A stretch of 64,000 nt of DNA from positions 105,413 through 169,412 of the forward strand of contig NZ_NPKO01000014.1 in assembly GCF_008329605.1 (NCBI RefSeq), written 5' to 3'. The stretch comes from Mycolicibacterium sp. P9-64. GTDB lineage: Bacteria > Actinomycetota > Actinomycetes > Mycobacteriales > Mycobacteriaceae. Within the stretch, counting starts at the first letter, position 1. Every line of letters starts with the position of its first letter. Shown piece by piece: positions 52,732 to 60,620 of the stretch. The notes below the pieces were generated by a model, which searched no databases, was not told the origin of the DNA, and saw only the letters and a list, made by a program, of their open reading frames with translations. The position numbers and the translations under genes were made by a program.

Positions 52732-53628
52732 CTACGGACGGCGCGCCCGCACCACGCGGGCGATGACGTACAGGATTGCGGCGAACGCGACCAGCACGCC
52801 CAACCAGGGCAGCAGCAATCCGAACAGCAGAACCAGGTCGCCAACCACCGAGACCAAGCCGTCCCAACCGCGCTCGATCTGACCGGTGAAGCCCTCGTAC
52901 TGCTTCGGGGCCGGTCCACCGATCTGCTCGGCCACGAAGGTGACGTCGATGGTGCTGTACTGGATCTGATCGCCGAGCTGATCGCGCTGCGCACGCAGGC
53001 TGTCCAGATCCGCCTGACGCTGTGACAGCGCATTCTCGGCATTGATCAGTGCGTCGGGATCCTTGGCGTCGCGCATGATCCCGAGAAGCCGATCCACCGA
53101 GGTCTGCAGGGCCTTGATCCTGGCGTCGAGGTCGACACGTTGCGCCGTGACGTCCTCGGCCTTGGTCTCGGCGGTCTGCACCTTGCCGAGGGTCTTCAGG
53201 TCGCGCACCACCTCGTCGAGCTTGGCGACGGGCACTCGCAACACCTCGGAGGTGCGGGCGTAGCCGCTGGTCGATCCGGCGTCCTCGGATCGGCTGTCCA
53301 CCCGGCCGTCGACCTTCTCCACGAGGACGGCAGCCTTGTCGGCCGCCTCGGAGGTGTTGGCCACGTCGATGGTCATCGACGCGGTCTTCACGACGTCGCG
53401 TGGGAGTTCCGCCGGTGGCGCGGTCGGCGGCGGTGCTCCCGGCGCCGGCCCGGATTGCGGCATCGGCGCGGTAACGCCGTCCTTCATTCCGGCCACGGGC
53501 GCCGTCGTCATGCCGGCACCCTGAGGCGCGCCGCCGTGGTCATAGGTTCCCGCGCAAGCCGTCAGCAGGCCCAGCGCGGCGACCCCCGCCATTCCAAGGG
53601 TCAGCAACCTGCTCGAGACGCGGTTCAT
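52732..53628 (-). CDS. DUF4349 lipoprotein
   Basis: A 298-residue lipoprotein. Signal peptide with lipobox LLTACAG (Cys about residue 25), a Pro/Gly-rich linker, then the DUF4349 domain: a beta-rich part (VVKTASMTIDVANTSEAADK, EVLRVPVAKLDEVVRDLKTL), a coiled coil (ENALSQRQADLDSLRAQRDQ) and a C-terminal transmembrane helix (LVLLFGLLLPWLGVLVAFAA) with a basic end. Start chosen at Met 53628, giving AAGG an 8-10 nt spacing; 53634 and 53646 are alternatives. Anchored at both ends to the inner membrane. Function unknown. Confidence 0.86.
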   Translation of the reverse strand: MNRVSSRLLTLGMAGVAALGLLTACAGTYDHGGAPQGAGMTTAPVAGMKDGVTAPMPQSGPAPGAPPPTAPPAELPRDVVKTASMTIDVANTSEAADKAAVLVEKVDGRVDSRSEDAGSTSGYARTSEVLRVPVAKLDEVVRDLKTLGKVQTAETKAEDVTAQRVDLDARIKALQTSVDRLLGIMRDAKDPDALINAENALSQRQADLDSLRAQRDQLGDQIQYSTIDVTFVAEQIGGPAPKQYEGFTGQIERGWDGLVSVVGDLVLLFGLLLPWLGVLVAFAAILYVIARVVRARRP

Positions 53629-53703
53629 GATCATCAACCTTGCCATCGCCTGTGAGGTCCGACAACGACGCTGGTCACGCCCCATCTAGTGGATGATCGG
53701 CTC

Positions 53704-54165
53704 ATGACAACACACGAAACGAGCAACGCCGGGACGCCGCTCGAGGGCACTGTGACGGTCACCGAGGCAGGCTCGGGGACCTACACCCAGGACATCACCG
53801 CCGGTCACCACCGGCTCGTCGCCGACGAGCCACGACCGATCGGCGACGACGCGGGGCCGACTCCCTACGACCTGCTTCTTGCTGCGCTCGGGTCGTGCAC
53901 GTCCATGACGGTGCGGATGTACGCAGCCCGCAAGGGCTGGCCGCTCGAGCGGGTGCGAGTTACGTTGCGGCACTCACGCATTCACGCGGAGGACTGCGCC
54001 GAGTGCGAGACCACCAAGGGTTTGATCAGCCACATCGATCGCACAATCGAGTTGACGGGCGACCTCGACGACACCCAACGAGAACGGTTGATGCAGATCG
54101 CCGACCGTTGCCCCGTGCATCAGACCCTGACCTCGGAGATCGACATCACCACGACGGCGGTCTGA
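53704..54165 (+). CDS. OsmC-family thiol peroxidase-like protein
   Basis: A 153-residue OsmC/YhfA-type protein. Conserved elements are GPTPYDLLLAALGSCTSMTV (Cys65) and IADRCPVHQTLTSEI (Cys136), the two redox cysteines. An extra pair (EDCAECETTKG, Cys98 and Cys101) is common in the YhfA-like subgroup. Start at 53704; a GTG at 53689 is an alternative. Divergent from the DUF4349 gene across 75 nt. Reduction of organic hydroperoxides is a family inference, complementing Ohr at 14476-14898. Confidence 0.87.
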   Translation: MTTHETSNAGTPLEGTVTVTEAGSGTYTQDITAGHHRLVADEPRPIGDDAGPTPYDLLLAALGSCTSMTVRMYAARKGWPLERVRVTLRHSRIHAEDCAECETTKGLISHIDRTIELTGDLDDTQRERLMQIADRCPVHQTLTSEIDITTTAV

Positions 54166-54172
54166 CCAACCC

Positions 54173-55738
54173 CTAGTCGGCGGCGCTCAGCGGCACGCCT
54201 GGAGGCAGCCGTCTCCCGCGGACCCTGCGGCGCACCAGAAGGCGGCGCCGTCGCACCTTCCACGAGCTCCACTCGCCGAGTGTGACGCCTGCCGCGAGCG
54301 CGGTACCGATCGCCAAGGCACCCAGCACCGACGCGAACCCGACAGCATGCTGGTCGTTGAGGATCGCGTAGATGCCGTGCAGCAGAGCCAAACCCGGCAA
54401 CAGCGGCACGATGCCCGCGATGGACACGACCATGGGCGGCGCAAGGTTGCGACGTTCCATCAGCCTGCCCACCAAGCCGATCGGCACCGCCGCGACGAAC
54501 GATGCGATGACGGCACCCAAACCTGCACCCTGCGCGAGGAGGAACGCGATGGTGCCCGCGGCACCGCCGAAGGCGGCGGCTATCGCTGCGGTCCGTTCGG
54601 CGTAGCAGGCAAGGGCGTAGGCCGCCGCGCTCGCCGCGCCGAATGCGACGCGGGCCGGCAGCTCGGCAAGGGCGGGCGGTGCGCCGGGACCAAGGGCGAC
54701 GAACGGCGCGCCGAAGTTGTTGGCGAGGTGCAGCACCAACGCCACGCCTGCGATCGTCGCGGCCGTCATCATGAGCAGTTCGAAGAATCTGCCCGCGGCG
54801 GTGACCGGGGCACCCGTGATGACGTCACCGACCGAGCTCACCAACGAGAGTCCGGCAAGCAGTACGACGAGACCGGAGGCGATTGCCACGGTCGGTTCGA
54901 AGGTCAACCCCAGCTTGGGGCTCAGCCAGTACAACGCAAGCGGAGGCGCCGTCGCGATCGCTCCGCCAATCGCGTACTGGAAGAACAACGGCAATCCGTG
55001 CCTGTTGAGCTGACGGTTGACGACATAGATCGTCATGGTGCTCAGCGCGCTGACCAAGCAGGCCAGCAGGCTCGCGCCAAGGGTTCCCGCCGTGGCGAAT
55101 GCCAACGCACCCCAGGCCAGCGTGGCGATCCAGCGTTTGTACGGGTGCGGCGCGATGATGATCGCGTCGAGTTCGTCGCGGGCCTCCCACGGCGATACCT
55201 CGTTGGCGCGGATGCGGGCGATCAAGCGGTCGACGGCCGCCAGCCGACTGAAGTCGATCGAGCGGGACTGCACGGTGTGCAACGTGGTGGCTGCGGGCGA
55301 GGTCGGACCGCGGTAGGCGGCGACGTGGATCGTCGTGCTGATGACGTCGACCTGGCAGCGCTCGATGCCGTAGGCGTTGATGATGCCGGTGACCTGGTCC
55401 ATGGTGGCCGTCGTGGGCATCCCGGATCCCATCAGGATGGCGCCGATGCTCCCGGCCACGTCGAGCACCTCACCGACCCGTTCGAGGTACTCGGCGTCGA
55501 GCTCTTGGCTCGTCGCCGCGGTGATCCTCGGCAGGCTATCCGTTGGCGCCTCGGTCTCCCGAACGATCCGGCTCAGCACCTCGCGGCGACGTTCACGCCA
55601 AGGATGGCCCGCGCGATCACGGGTCAACTGCACGGCACTTTCCTCCCCACCAACACCTTCTGATTCCCTGATGCGCAACGAGCACGGGTCGACGGACGTT
55701 CCCTCTGTTGCCCCAGAGCAATCGGTGTTTTCGCTCAC
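54173..55738 (-). CDS. thrE: Threonine/serine exporter family protein (ThrE-like)
   Basis: A 521-residue ThrE/DUF1212 exporter. The cytosolic N-terminal domain (residues about 85-215) carries AGSIGAILMGSGMPTTATMD and DFSRLAAVDRLIARIRANEV, followed by about ten membrane helices (ASLLACLVSALSTMTIYVVN, AIASGLVVLLAGLSLVSSVG, VVSIAGIVPLLPGLALLHGI). It ends in a basic cytosolic tail (VRRRRLLVRRRVRGRR). Exports small amino acids by proton exchange in Corynebacterium. GTG start. Converges on the OsmC gene with only 7 nt between. Confidence 0.88.
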   Translation of the reverse strand: MSENTDCSGATEGTSVDPCSLRIRESEGVGGEESAVQLTRDRAGHPWRERRREVLSRIVRETEAPTDSLPRITAATSQELDAEYLERVGEVLDVAGSIGAILMGSGMPTTATMDQVTGIINAYGIERCQVDVISTTIHVAAYRGPTSPAATTLHTVQSRSIDFSRLAAVDRLIARIRANEVSPWEARDELDAIIIAPHPYKRWIATLAWGALAFATAGTLGASLLACLVSALSTMTIYVVNRQLNRHGLPLFFQYAIGGAIATAPPLALYWLSPKLGLTFEPTVAIASGLVVLLAGLSLVSSVGDVITGAPVTAAGRFFELLMMTAATIAGVALVLHLANNFGAPFVALGPGAPPALAELPARVAFGAASAAAYALACYAERTAAIAAAFGGAAGTIAFLLAQGAGLGAVIASFVAAVPIGLVGRLMERRNLAPPMVVSIAGIVPLLPGLALLHGIYAILNDQHAVGFASVLGALAIGTALAAGVTLGEWSSWKVRRRRLLVRRRVRGRRLPPGVPLSAAD

Positions 55739-55807
55739 ATCGTCAGAGTAGGGCTGACGTTTGTGGCCGCGTGGGCGTTGGCCGGAGCCAACGGAAAGTG
55801 TTCGGAT

Positions 55808-56392
55808 CTAGCGGTCGAGCGGGTTGGCCTTGATGCGTCCAGCGGCGTTGTTCGCGATCGATCCGGCGGCAGCACTGCCGGGCTTGCGCACCGCCTGGTC
55901 CTCGAAGCACGCCAGGAACTCCTCGCCGAACCCGAGCCGGGGGTAGCGCTCCAGAATCTCCGGCCACACCTCCACCGGAAACTCCTCCGGCCGAAGCCCG
56001 ACGACGTCCCAGCTGGTCGCCACCTGCAGGAGGTGCGACTCGGGGTCGACGTCCGCGGAGACCGCGTCGCGCATGTGCAGCACGATGATCTCGTCAGCCC
56101 TTGCGGCCCGGTCAGCCGGCCAACCGGCCGCCACCCCGAACACCCAGGCCAGGTCCCCGCCCGCTTCCTCGAACGCCACCCGGTGGCTGTCGAAGGCATC
56201 GACGAGGCCGAAGTCGTGAAGCAGGGCCGAGACGTAGTACAGCTCGTCGTCGAAGTCGATGCCGTGCGCCTTCGCGTACGTCACTCCCCACAGGTAGGCG
56301 CGCACGCTGTGGTTGAGCAGCGCGGGCGTATGGAAGCGGGTGGCCACGGCGAGTGCGGCCGTCGCCGCCGGTGTTTCCGGAAACCCAGTCAT
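55808..56392 (-). CDS. HD-domain metal-dependent hydrolase (cyanamide hydratase-like)
   Basis: A 194-residue HD protein. The metal ligands are visible in order: LLNHSVRAYLWG (His), YVSALLHDFGL (His-Asp), FDSHRVAFEEAGGDLAWV and EIIVLHMRD (His). The layout matches cyanamide hydratase/DJ-1-type HD hydrolases rather than nucleotide phosphodiesterases. It starts 3 nt after the stop of the upstream oxidoreductase, so it is the last gene of the MerR-MocR-cupin-oxidoreductase operon. Substrate unknown. Confidence 0.85.
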   Translation of the reverse strand: MTGFPETPAATAALAVATRFHTPALLNHSVRAYLWGVTYAKAHGIDFDDELYYVSALLHDFGLVDAFDSHRVAFEEAGGDLAWVFGVAAGWPADRAARADEIIVLHMRDAVSADVDPESHLLQVATSWDVVGLRPEEFPVEVWPEILERYPRLGFGEEFLACFEDQAVRKPGSAAAGSIANNAAGRIKANPLDR

Positions 56393-56395
56393 TGA

Positions 56396-57328
56396 TTACT
56401 CTCCGTCGGTCACGCGGATGATCGGCTTGCCGTGGCTGCGGCGAGTCGGGTCGAACGCTGCGAGGGCGTCGTCGAGTGCGTATGTCGTTCCGACGACTGG
56501 ACGCAGCCGCCCGTCGCGAAGCCGTAGCTCCAGCTCGGCGAGCCCCGCACGATCGGGCTCGACGACGAAGAAGACGGCCCGTGCGTCGTCGGGCCGCTTC
56601 GACGGTGGTTCGGCGATGCTGACGAGCGCGCCGCCCGAACGGACCAATGCCGCTGAGCGCTGCAGTATTTCACCGCCCATGACGTCGAGCACCACGTCGA
56701 CCTCGCCGGCGTCTTCCAACTGATCGAGCTCGAGGTCCACGAAGACGTCCGCGCCAAGGTCGAGCACGGTCTGCTCGTGGGCCGTGCGGCCGGTGCCGAT
56801 GACCCGAGCTCCCGCTTCACGAGCGAGTTGCACCGCAACCGAACCGACACCGCCCGCCGCGCCGTGAATCAGGACCGTCTGCCCGGAGAGGAGCTGCCCG
56901 TGGGTGAACAACCCCTGCCATGCCGTGAGACCTGAAATCGGCAGCGCCGCAGCCACGACGGCGTCGACACCATCCGACAGCGGCACGAGGTTCCGCGCCT
57001 CGACGGCCACGTACTCGGCCAGCGTGCCATTGCGGCACCAGTCGGTCACCCCGAAGACCCTCTGCCCGACAGCCAGTCCGGTTGTCCCATAACCCAGTTC
57101 GGCAACCACCCCGGCGACCTCGTGGCCAGGGACGGTCGGCGTCCTGTCACGCCCGGACCTGTCGGTCCAGGTGCCCGGCCAGTCGAGTTCACCGGGGGTG
57201 AACCCGGCCGCATGGACCCTGACGACGACGTCGTTCTCGGCAGCGTGGGGGTAGGGCATCTCCCCGAGTTCGAGTCCTTCGATACCGGCAGCCTGGTCTC
57301 GGGCGATGATCGCCTTCATCGTGGTCAC
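56396..57328 (-). CDS. NADPH-dependent zinc-free MDR oxidoreductase
   Basis: A 310-residue QOR-type oxidoreductase. GroES-like N-terminal part (VRVHAAGFTPGELDWPGTWT, PTVPGHEVAGVVAELG), then the nucleotide turn VLIHGAAGGVGSVAVQLARE and VIGTGRTAHEQ, ending in a short C-terminal part (GTTYALDDALAAFDPTRRSH). No zinc ligands. GTG start overlapping the cupin stop (GTGA). It likely reduces a reactive quinone or enone; partner genes suggest an inducible detoxification unit. Confidence 0.88.
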   Translation of the reverse strand: MTTMKAIIARDQAAGIEGLELGEMPYPHAAENDVVVRVHAAGFTPGELDWPGTWTDRSGRDRTPTVPGHEVAGVVAELGYGTTGLAVGQRVFGVTDWCRNGTLAEYVAVEARNLVPLSDGVDAVVAAALPISGLTAWQGLFTHGQLLSGQTVLIHGAAGGVGSVAVQLAREAGARVIGTGRTAHEQTVLDLGADVFVDLELDQLEDAGEVDVVLDVMGGEILQRSAALVRSGGALVSIAEPPSKRPDDARAVFFVVEPDRAGLAELELRLRDGRLRPVVGTTYALDDALAAFDPTRRSHGKPIIRVTDGE

Positions 57329-57807
57329 GGCGCGTGCCTCCGAACAGCGGGGTGGCGCAGGGAATCTCGGGACAGGATCTCGCGCGGCTCGAGCATGGTG
57401 ATCATGTCGACGCCGGGAGCGCAGATGCAGACGGCGAGAAAGCGGCTCCAGCCGGTAGTGTCCAGATTCCTCATCTGATAGTGCACGACGTCGCCCCCCG
57501 GCTCCCAGAATGCCTCGCCCGCAACGATTTCCCGTGGCGCCTCACCCTCGAGCTCGAAGAGCATTCTGCCCTCCAACATGTAGCCGAACACCGGCCCGGA
57601 ATGGCGATGCGGATCCACTCCGGGGTCGGCAGGGGGAAGCTCGACGAGCTGTGTCATCGCGTGCGCGCCCTCGGGGATCGGGGGCGGGGTCACGCACAGT
57701 AGGTCGGTGATCTTGATGTTGCCGGCGACGAGCATGTCCTCCACGCTAGCTGCGAGATCGCGCTCGTCGTGGGCCACTTGGGTAGCGCGATCGGGGGCCA
57801 GTTTCAT
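57325..57807 (-). CDS. Cupin-domain protein
   Basis: A 160-residue single-domain cupin. Motif 1 is PGVDPHRHSGPVFGYMLEGR with the two metal-binding histidines (HRH) and a downstream Glu; motif 2 is reduced to EPGGDVVHYQMRN with one His. An N-terminal extension of about 50 residues carries no signal peptide. The start at 57807 overlaps the MocR stop by ATGA. It may be an oxygenase, isomerase or ligand sensor; undetermined. Confidence 0.85.
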   Translation of the reverse strand: MKLAPDRATQVAHDERDLAASVEDMLVAGNIKITDLLCVTPPPIPEGAHAMTQLVELPPADPGVDPHRHSGPVFGYMLEGRMLFELEGEAPREIVAGEAFWEPGGDVVHYQMRNLDTTGWSRFLAVCICAPGVDMITMLEPREILSRDSLRHPAVRRHAP

Positions 57808-59174
57808 GGCAGCAACCGGATCAGGGCATCCAACGCCGCCGACCACGCGCTGGATGAGGGCGCCGCGTAGCCGATCACCAGGCCGTCGCGGTCGTGCCCA
57901 ATGTCGGGGTGGCGGTACAGATCGAGCCCCTCCACGCCGAGCCGGCGCCATGCGGGCCGACGGGCCTGGACGCTCTCGCCTCCCGTTAGCTCGAGCATCA
58001 CGTGCAGACCCGCGGGCATCCCGGTCACGGTGGTCTTTGGGGAGGACCGGCCGACCGCTGCGACGAGTTGCTCACGGCGGCGGCGATATTCGGCACGCAT
58101 CGAGCGAATGTGCCGGTCGTAGGAGCCGGACGTGACGAACTGGGCCATCGCGAGCTGTTCGACGAATCCGGAGGTCTCCTCGGTCTCCCCCTTCTGGCGG
58201 ACTACCGGTTCGACGAGTCGTTCCGGTAACACCAGCCAGCCGAGACGAAGCCCCGGTGCGAGCGACTTGCTTGCCGTGCCCATGTAGACGACGTGGTCGG
58301 GGTCGACACCGTGCAGCGCACCGACGGGGCTGCGGTCGTAACGGAACTCACCGTCGTAGTCGTCTTCGATGATCACCGAGCCGGTTCGCCTGGCCCAGTC
58401 GACGACCGCTGCGCGCCTGTCGGAGTGCAGGGGCATCCCGAGCGGGAACTGGTGCGACGCCGTCAGCAGCACACCGCCCACGCCGGCGATGTCGTCGAGC
58501 GCGGTGACGTCCGCGCCATGGGTGTCCACTGCCATTGGAGGGCAACGCATCCCGGCCCTGGCGATCGACGCCCTCTGTGCGGGCAGGCCGAACTCCTCGA
58601 CGGCCACGGCGGCAACCCCGGCGCCCGCGAGCGCTCCGGCGACGAGGCTCAGTCCTTCGGCCGCCCCGGTGCACACGATGATGTTGCACGGCTTGGCCCG
58701 AACCCCGCGTGCGCGGGCGAGGTATTCGGCGAGGGCACTGCGAAGCTCTGGCCTGCCATGCGGATCGGCGTAGCCGAACGCCTCGAACGGTGCGGCCTTC
58801 AGCGCGCGGGTGACCGCACGGCTCCACTCCGTCCGCGGGAACGACGACAAGTCGGGATGACCGGGCCGCAGGTCGTGGTCCAGTCGACGCAAGGACGAAC
58901 GCTTGGCGGGTGCCGCGACCGACCGCACCACCCCGGCCGCGCGTTGGGACACCACCGTGCTCGAGCCATGTTGGGCGGTGAGCCAGCCTTCTGCGATGAG
59001 TTCGGAGTAGGCGCGCGCCACCGTGTTTCGCGCGACGCCGAGATCGGAGGCCAGCGCGCGGCTCGACGGCAGCCGGGTCCCAGACACCAGCCGCCCCGTC
59101 CGGATCGCGTCGCGGATGGCGTCCATCACACTGTCGCGCACCCTGCCTGCGGGGCGATCCAGGTGTAGATCCAC
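57804..59174 (-). CDS. MocR/PdxR-type GntR regulator with aminotransferase-like domain
   Basis: A 456-residue fusion. The GntR winged helix at the N-terminus (RDAIRTGRLVSGTRLPSSRA, LGVARNTVARAYSELIAEGW) is joined to a fold-type I aminotransferase domain (residues about 100-456) with FGYADPHGRPELRSALAEYL, IIVCTGAAEGLSLV, IIEDDYDGEFRYD and the PLP lysine in YMGTASKSLAPGLRLGW. Effector sensing through PLP chemistry is known for PdxR, GabR and relatives. GTG start 1 nt after the MerR gene. It probably controls the divergent or downstream genes. Confidence 0.92.
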   Translation of the reverse strand: MDLHLDRPAGRVRDSVMDAIRDAIRTGRLVSGTRLPSSRALASDLGVARNTVARAYSELIAEGWLTAQHGSSTVVSQRAAGVVRSVAAPAKRSSLRRLDHDLRPGHPDLSSFPRTEWSRAVTRALKAAPFEAFGYADPHGRPELRSALAEYLARARGVRAKPCNIIVCTGAAEGLSLVAGALAGAGVAAVAVEEFGLPAQRASIARAGMRCPPMAVDTHGADVTALDDIAGVGGVLLTASHQFPLGMPLHSDRRAAVVDWARRTGSVIIEDDYDGEFRYDRSPVGALHGVDPDHVVYMGTASKSLAPGLRLGWLVLPERLVEPVVRQKGETEETSGFVEQLAMAQFVTSGSYDRHIRSMRAEYRRRREQLVAAVGRSSPKTTVTGMPAGLHVMLELTGGESVQARRPAWRRLGVEGLDLYRHPDIGHDRDGLVIGYAAPSSSAWSAALDALIRLLP

Positions 59175-59175
59175 G

Positions 59176-59556
59176 TCAGTTCTCGGTGTTCGCCGACTTG
59201 ACGCTGAGAACCTTGTCGACGTAGTCGGCGATGGCGTCTCGGTTGCGAGTCAGGAAGTCGATGCGTTCGGAGAGCCGAGCTTGCTCGTGTCGGAGGGTGT
59301 CGATCATTTCGGGTGTCACGAAGGGTACGTAGATGGTTTGTGGTTGATCGAGGCACGGCAGCAGTTGGGCAATGATGCGGGTTGGCAGTCCGGCATCGAG
59401 CAGTCCGGCGATCTGCTGCACGACGTCGACGTGCGCCTCTCCGTAGTCGCGGTAGCCGTTGTCTGCCCGCCCCGGTGTGAGCAGCCCCTGCTCCTCGTAG
59501 TAGCGCAGGAGCCGGCGAGAGACGCCGGTGCGCGCCGCGAGCTCTCCGATTCGCAT
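59176..59556 (-). CDS. MerR-family regulator
   Basis: A 126-residue canonical MerR protein: winged helix MRIGELAARTGVSRRLLRYY with NGYRDYGEAHVDVV, then a dimerisation coil (EMIDTLRHEQARLSERIDFL). No clustered cysteines, so an organic or oxidative ligand is more likely than a metal. Met 59556 starts the protein at the HTH as usual. First gene of the leftward operon; faces the LLM oxidoreductase across 53 nt that contain a perfect 16-bp palindrome. Confidence 0.9.
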   Translation of the reverse strand: MRIGELAARTGVSRRLLRYYEEQGLLTPGRADNGYRDYGEAHVDVVQQIAGLLDAGLPTRIIAQLLPCLDQPQTIYVPFVTPEMIDTLRHEQARLSERIDFLTRNRDAIADYVDKVLSVKSANTEN

Positions 59557-59577
59557 GTGTTCTAGATTACTTTGACC

Positions 59578-59593
59578 TTCACATCGATGTGAA
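59578..59593. promoter_or_regulatory. MerR-type operator between divergent merR and LLM oxidoreductase genes
   Basis: TTCACATC-GATGTGAA, a perfect 16-bp palindrome directly after a plus-strand TTGACC (-35-like, 59572-59577). This is the place where MerR proteins bind in elongated-spacer promoters. It would control the LLM gene and possibly the merR operon itself. No clear -10 was recognised. Confidence 0.7.
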
Positions 59594-59609
59594 TGTTCAC
59601 ACTCGAAGT

Positions 59610-60569
59610 ATGGAACTAGGACTTCGTTTGCCTCAGCGTTTGGGTGTCGACCTTCAGCACGACTTGGTAGAGACGGCCAGGACGGCCGAAGCGGCCGGCT
59701 ACGCCAGTTTGTGGACCTACGAACGGTTGATCTTCCCGAAGTCGCCGCTGGAGCCGTACGCGGGGACCGACGTGCCGTGGCCGGAGCACTCGCGGCAGGC
59801 CGCCGACCCCCTGGCCTTCCTTGCCGCAGCGGCGGTGGTGACGGAGCGGGTGCGCCTCGGTACGTCTCTGCTGGTGGCGGCGCAGCACACACCCATCCAG
59901 TTGGCGAAGGCATTGGCCACGATCGATCAGATCAGCGGCGGCCGCGTCATCGCAGGTCTAGGTCCCGGTTGGGCGTCCGACGATTTGCGGGCCGCGGGCG
60001 CCACCCGCGCCGATCGCGGTCGCTTCCTCGACGAGACGCTCGACGTCTTCGACGCCGCGTGGGGGCCTGACCCGGTGACGTTCCGCAGCTCGCGCGTCAT
60101 CATCGAGGACGCCTCGGTGCTGCCCAAACCAGCGTCCAAAATACCCGTCATGCTGGGCGGAGGTGGCAGCAACCTGGGCCGCAGCACCAGCTCGAAAGCC
60201 GTGCAGCGCATCGCCAAACGCGCAGATGGCTGGCTGCCCCTACTGACGACGCCAGGGCCCGCCGGAGCCGCAGAACTACGAGCCAGTTGGGACCGCATCC
60301 GGGAGATGGCGTCCGAATACGGCCGGGACGCAAGCCAAATGGAGATGATCGTCGTTGGAAACGTCACCTTCACGGACCGTCCGGCAGGACAGGACCGGTC
60401 GGCGTTCGTCGGCTCGCTCGACCAGATCATGGACGACATCCAGACGGCCGCAGAGGCCGGCGCGGACGAGCTCATCGTGGATCTGAATCTTCAGGACTGG
60501 TTCACCAGCACCGCGCAGATGCTCACGACTGCGGTGGAGATCCGCCGTCGGGCCGACGACCTACGTTGA
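59610..60569 (+). CDS. LLM-class F420/flavin-dependent oxidoreductase
   Basis: A 319-residue luciferase-like TIM-barrel oxidoreductase of the mycobacterial F420 type. Blocks: LGLRLPQRLGVDLQHDLVET, AEAAGYASLWTYERL, RVRLGTSLLVAAQHTPIQLA, GGRVIAGLGPGWASDDLRAA and PVMLGGGGSNLGRS, with the C-terminal GADELIVDLNLQDW. Cofactor F420 is inferred from phylogenetic context. Met 59610 is preferred; the GTG at 59589 lies inside the operator palindrome. Probably induced by the ligand of the divergent MerR regulator. Confidence 0.88.
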   Translation: MELGLRLPQRLGVDLQHDLVETARTAEAAGYASLWTYERLIFPKSPLEPYAGTDVPWPEHSRQAADPLAFLAAAAVVTERVRLGTSLLVAAQHTPIQLAKALATIDQISGGRVIAGLGPGWASDDLRAAGATRADRGRFLDETLDVFDAAWGPDPVTFRSSRVIIEDASVLPKPASKIPVMLGGGGSNLGRSTSSKAVQRIAKRADGWLPLLTTPGPAGAAELRASWDRIREMASEYGRDASQMEMIVVGNVTFTDRPAGQDRSAFVGSLDQIMDDIQTAAEAGADELIVDLNLQDWFTSTAQMLTTAVEIRRRADDLR

Positions 60570-60572
60570 CGA

Positions 60573-60606
60573 AATCGCCCCCGGCCCAACAGGACCGGGG
60601 GCGATT
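60573..60606. terminator. Hairpin between convergent LLM oxidoreductase and groEL1
   Basis: AATCGCCCCCGG (60573-60584) pairs perfectly with CCGGGGGCGATT (60595-60606) around a 10-nt loop. There is no U-tract, which is common for mycobacterial terminators. It lies 3 nt past the LLM stop and 15 nt past the groEL1 stop, so it may serve both strands. Confidence 0.65.
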
Positions 60607-60620
60607 CGGGTGCGTACTGC

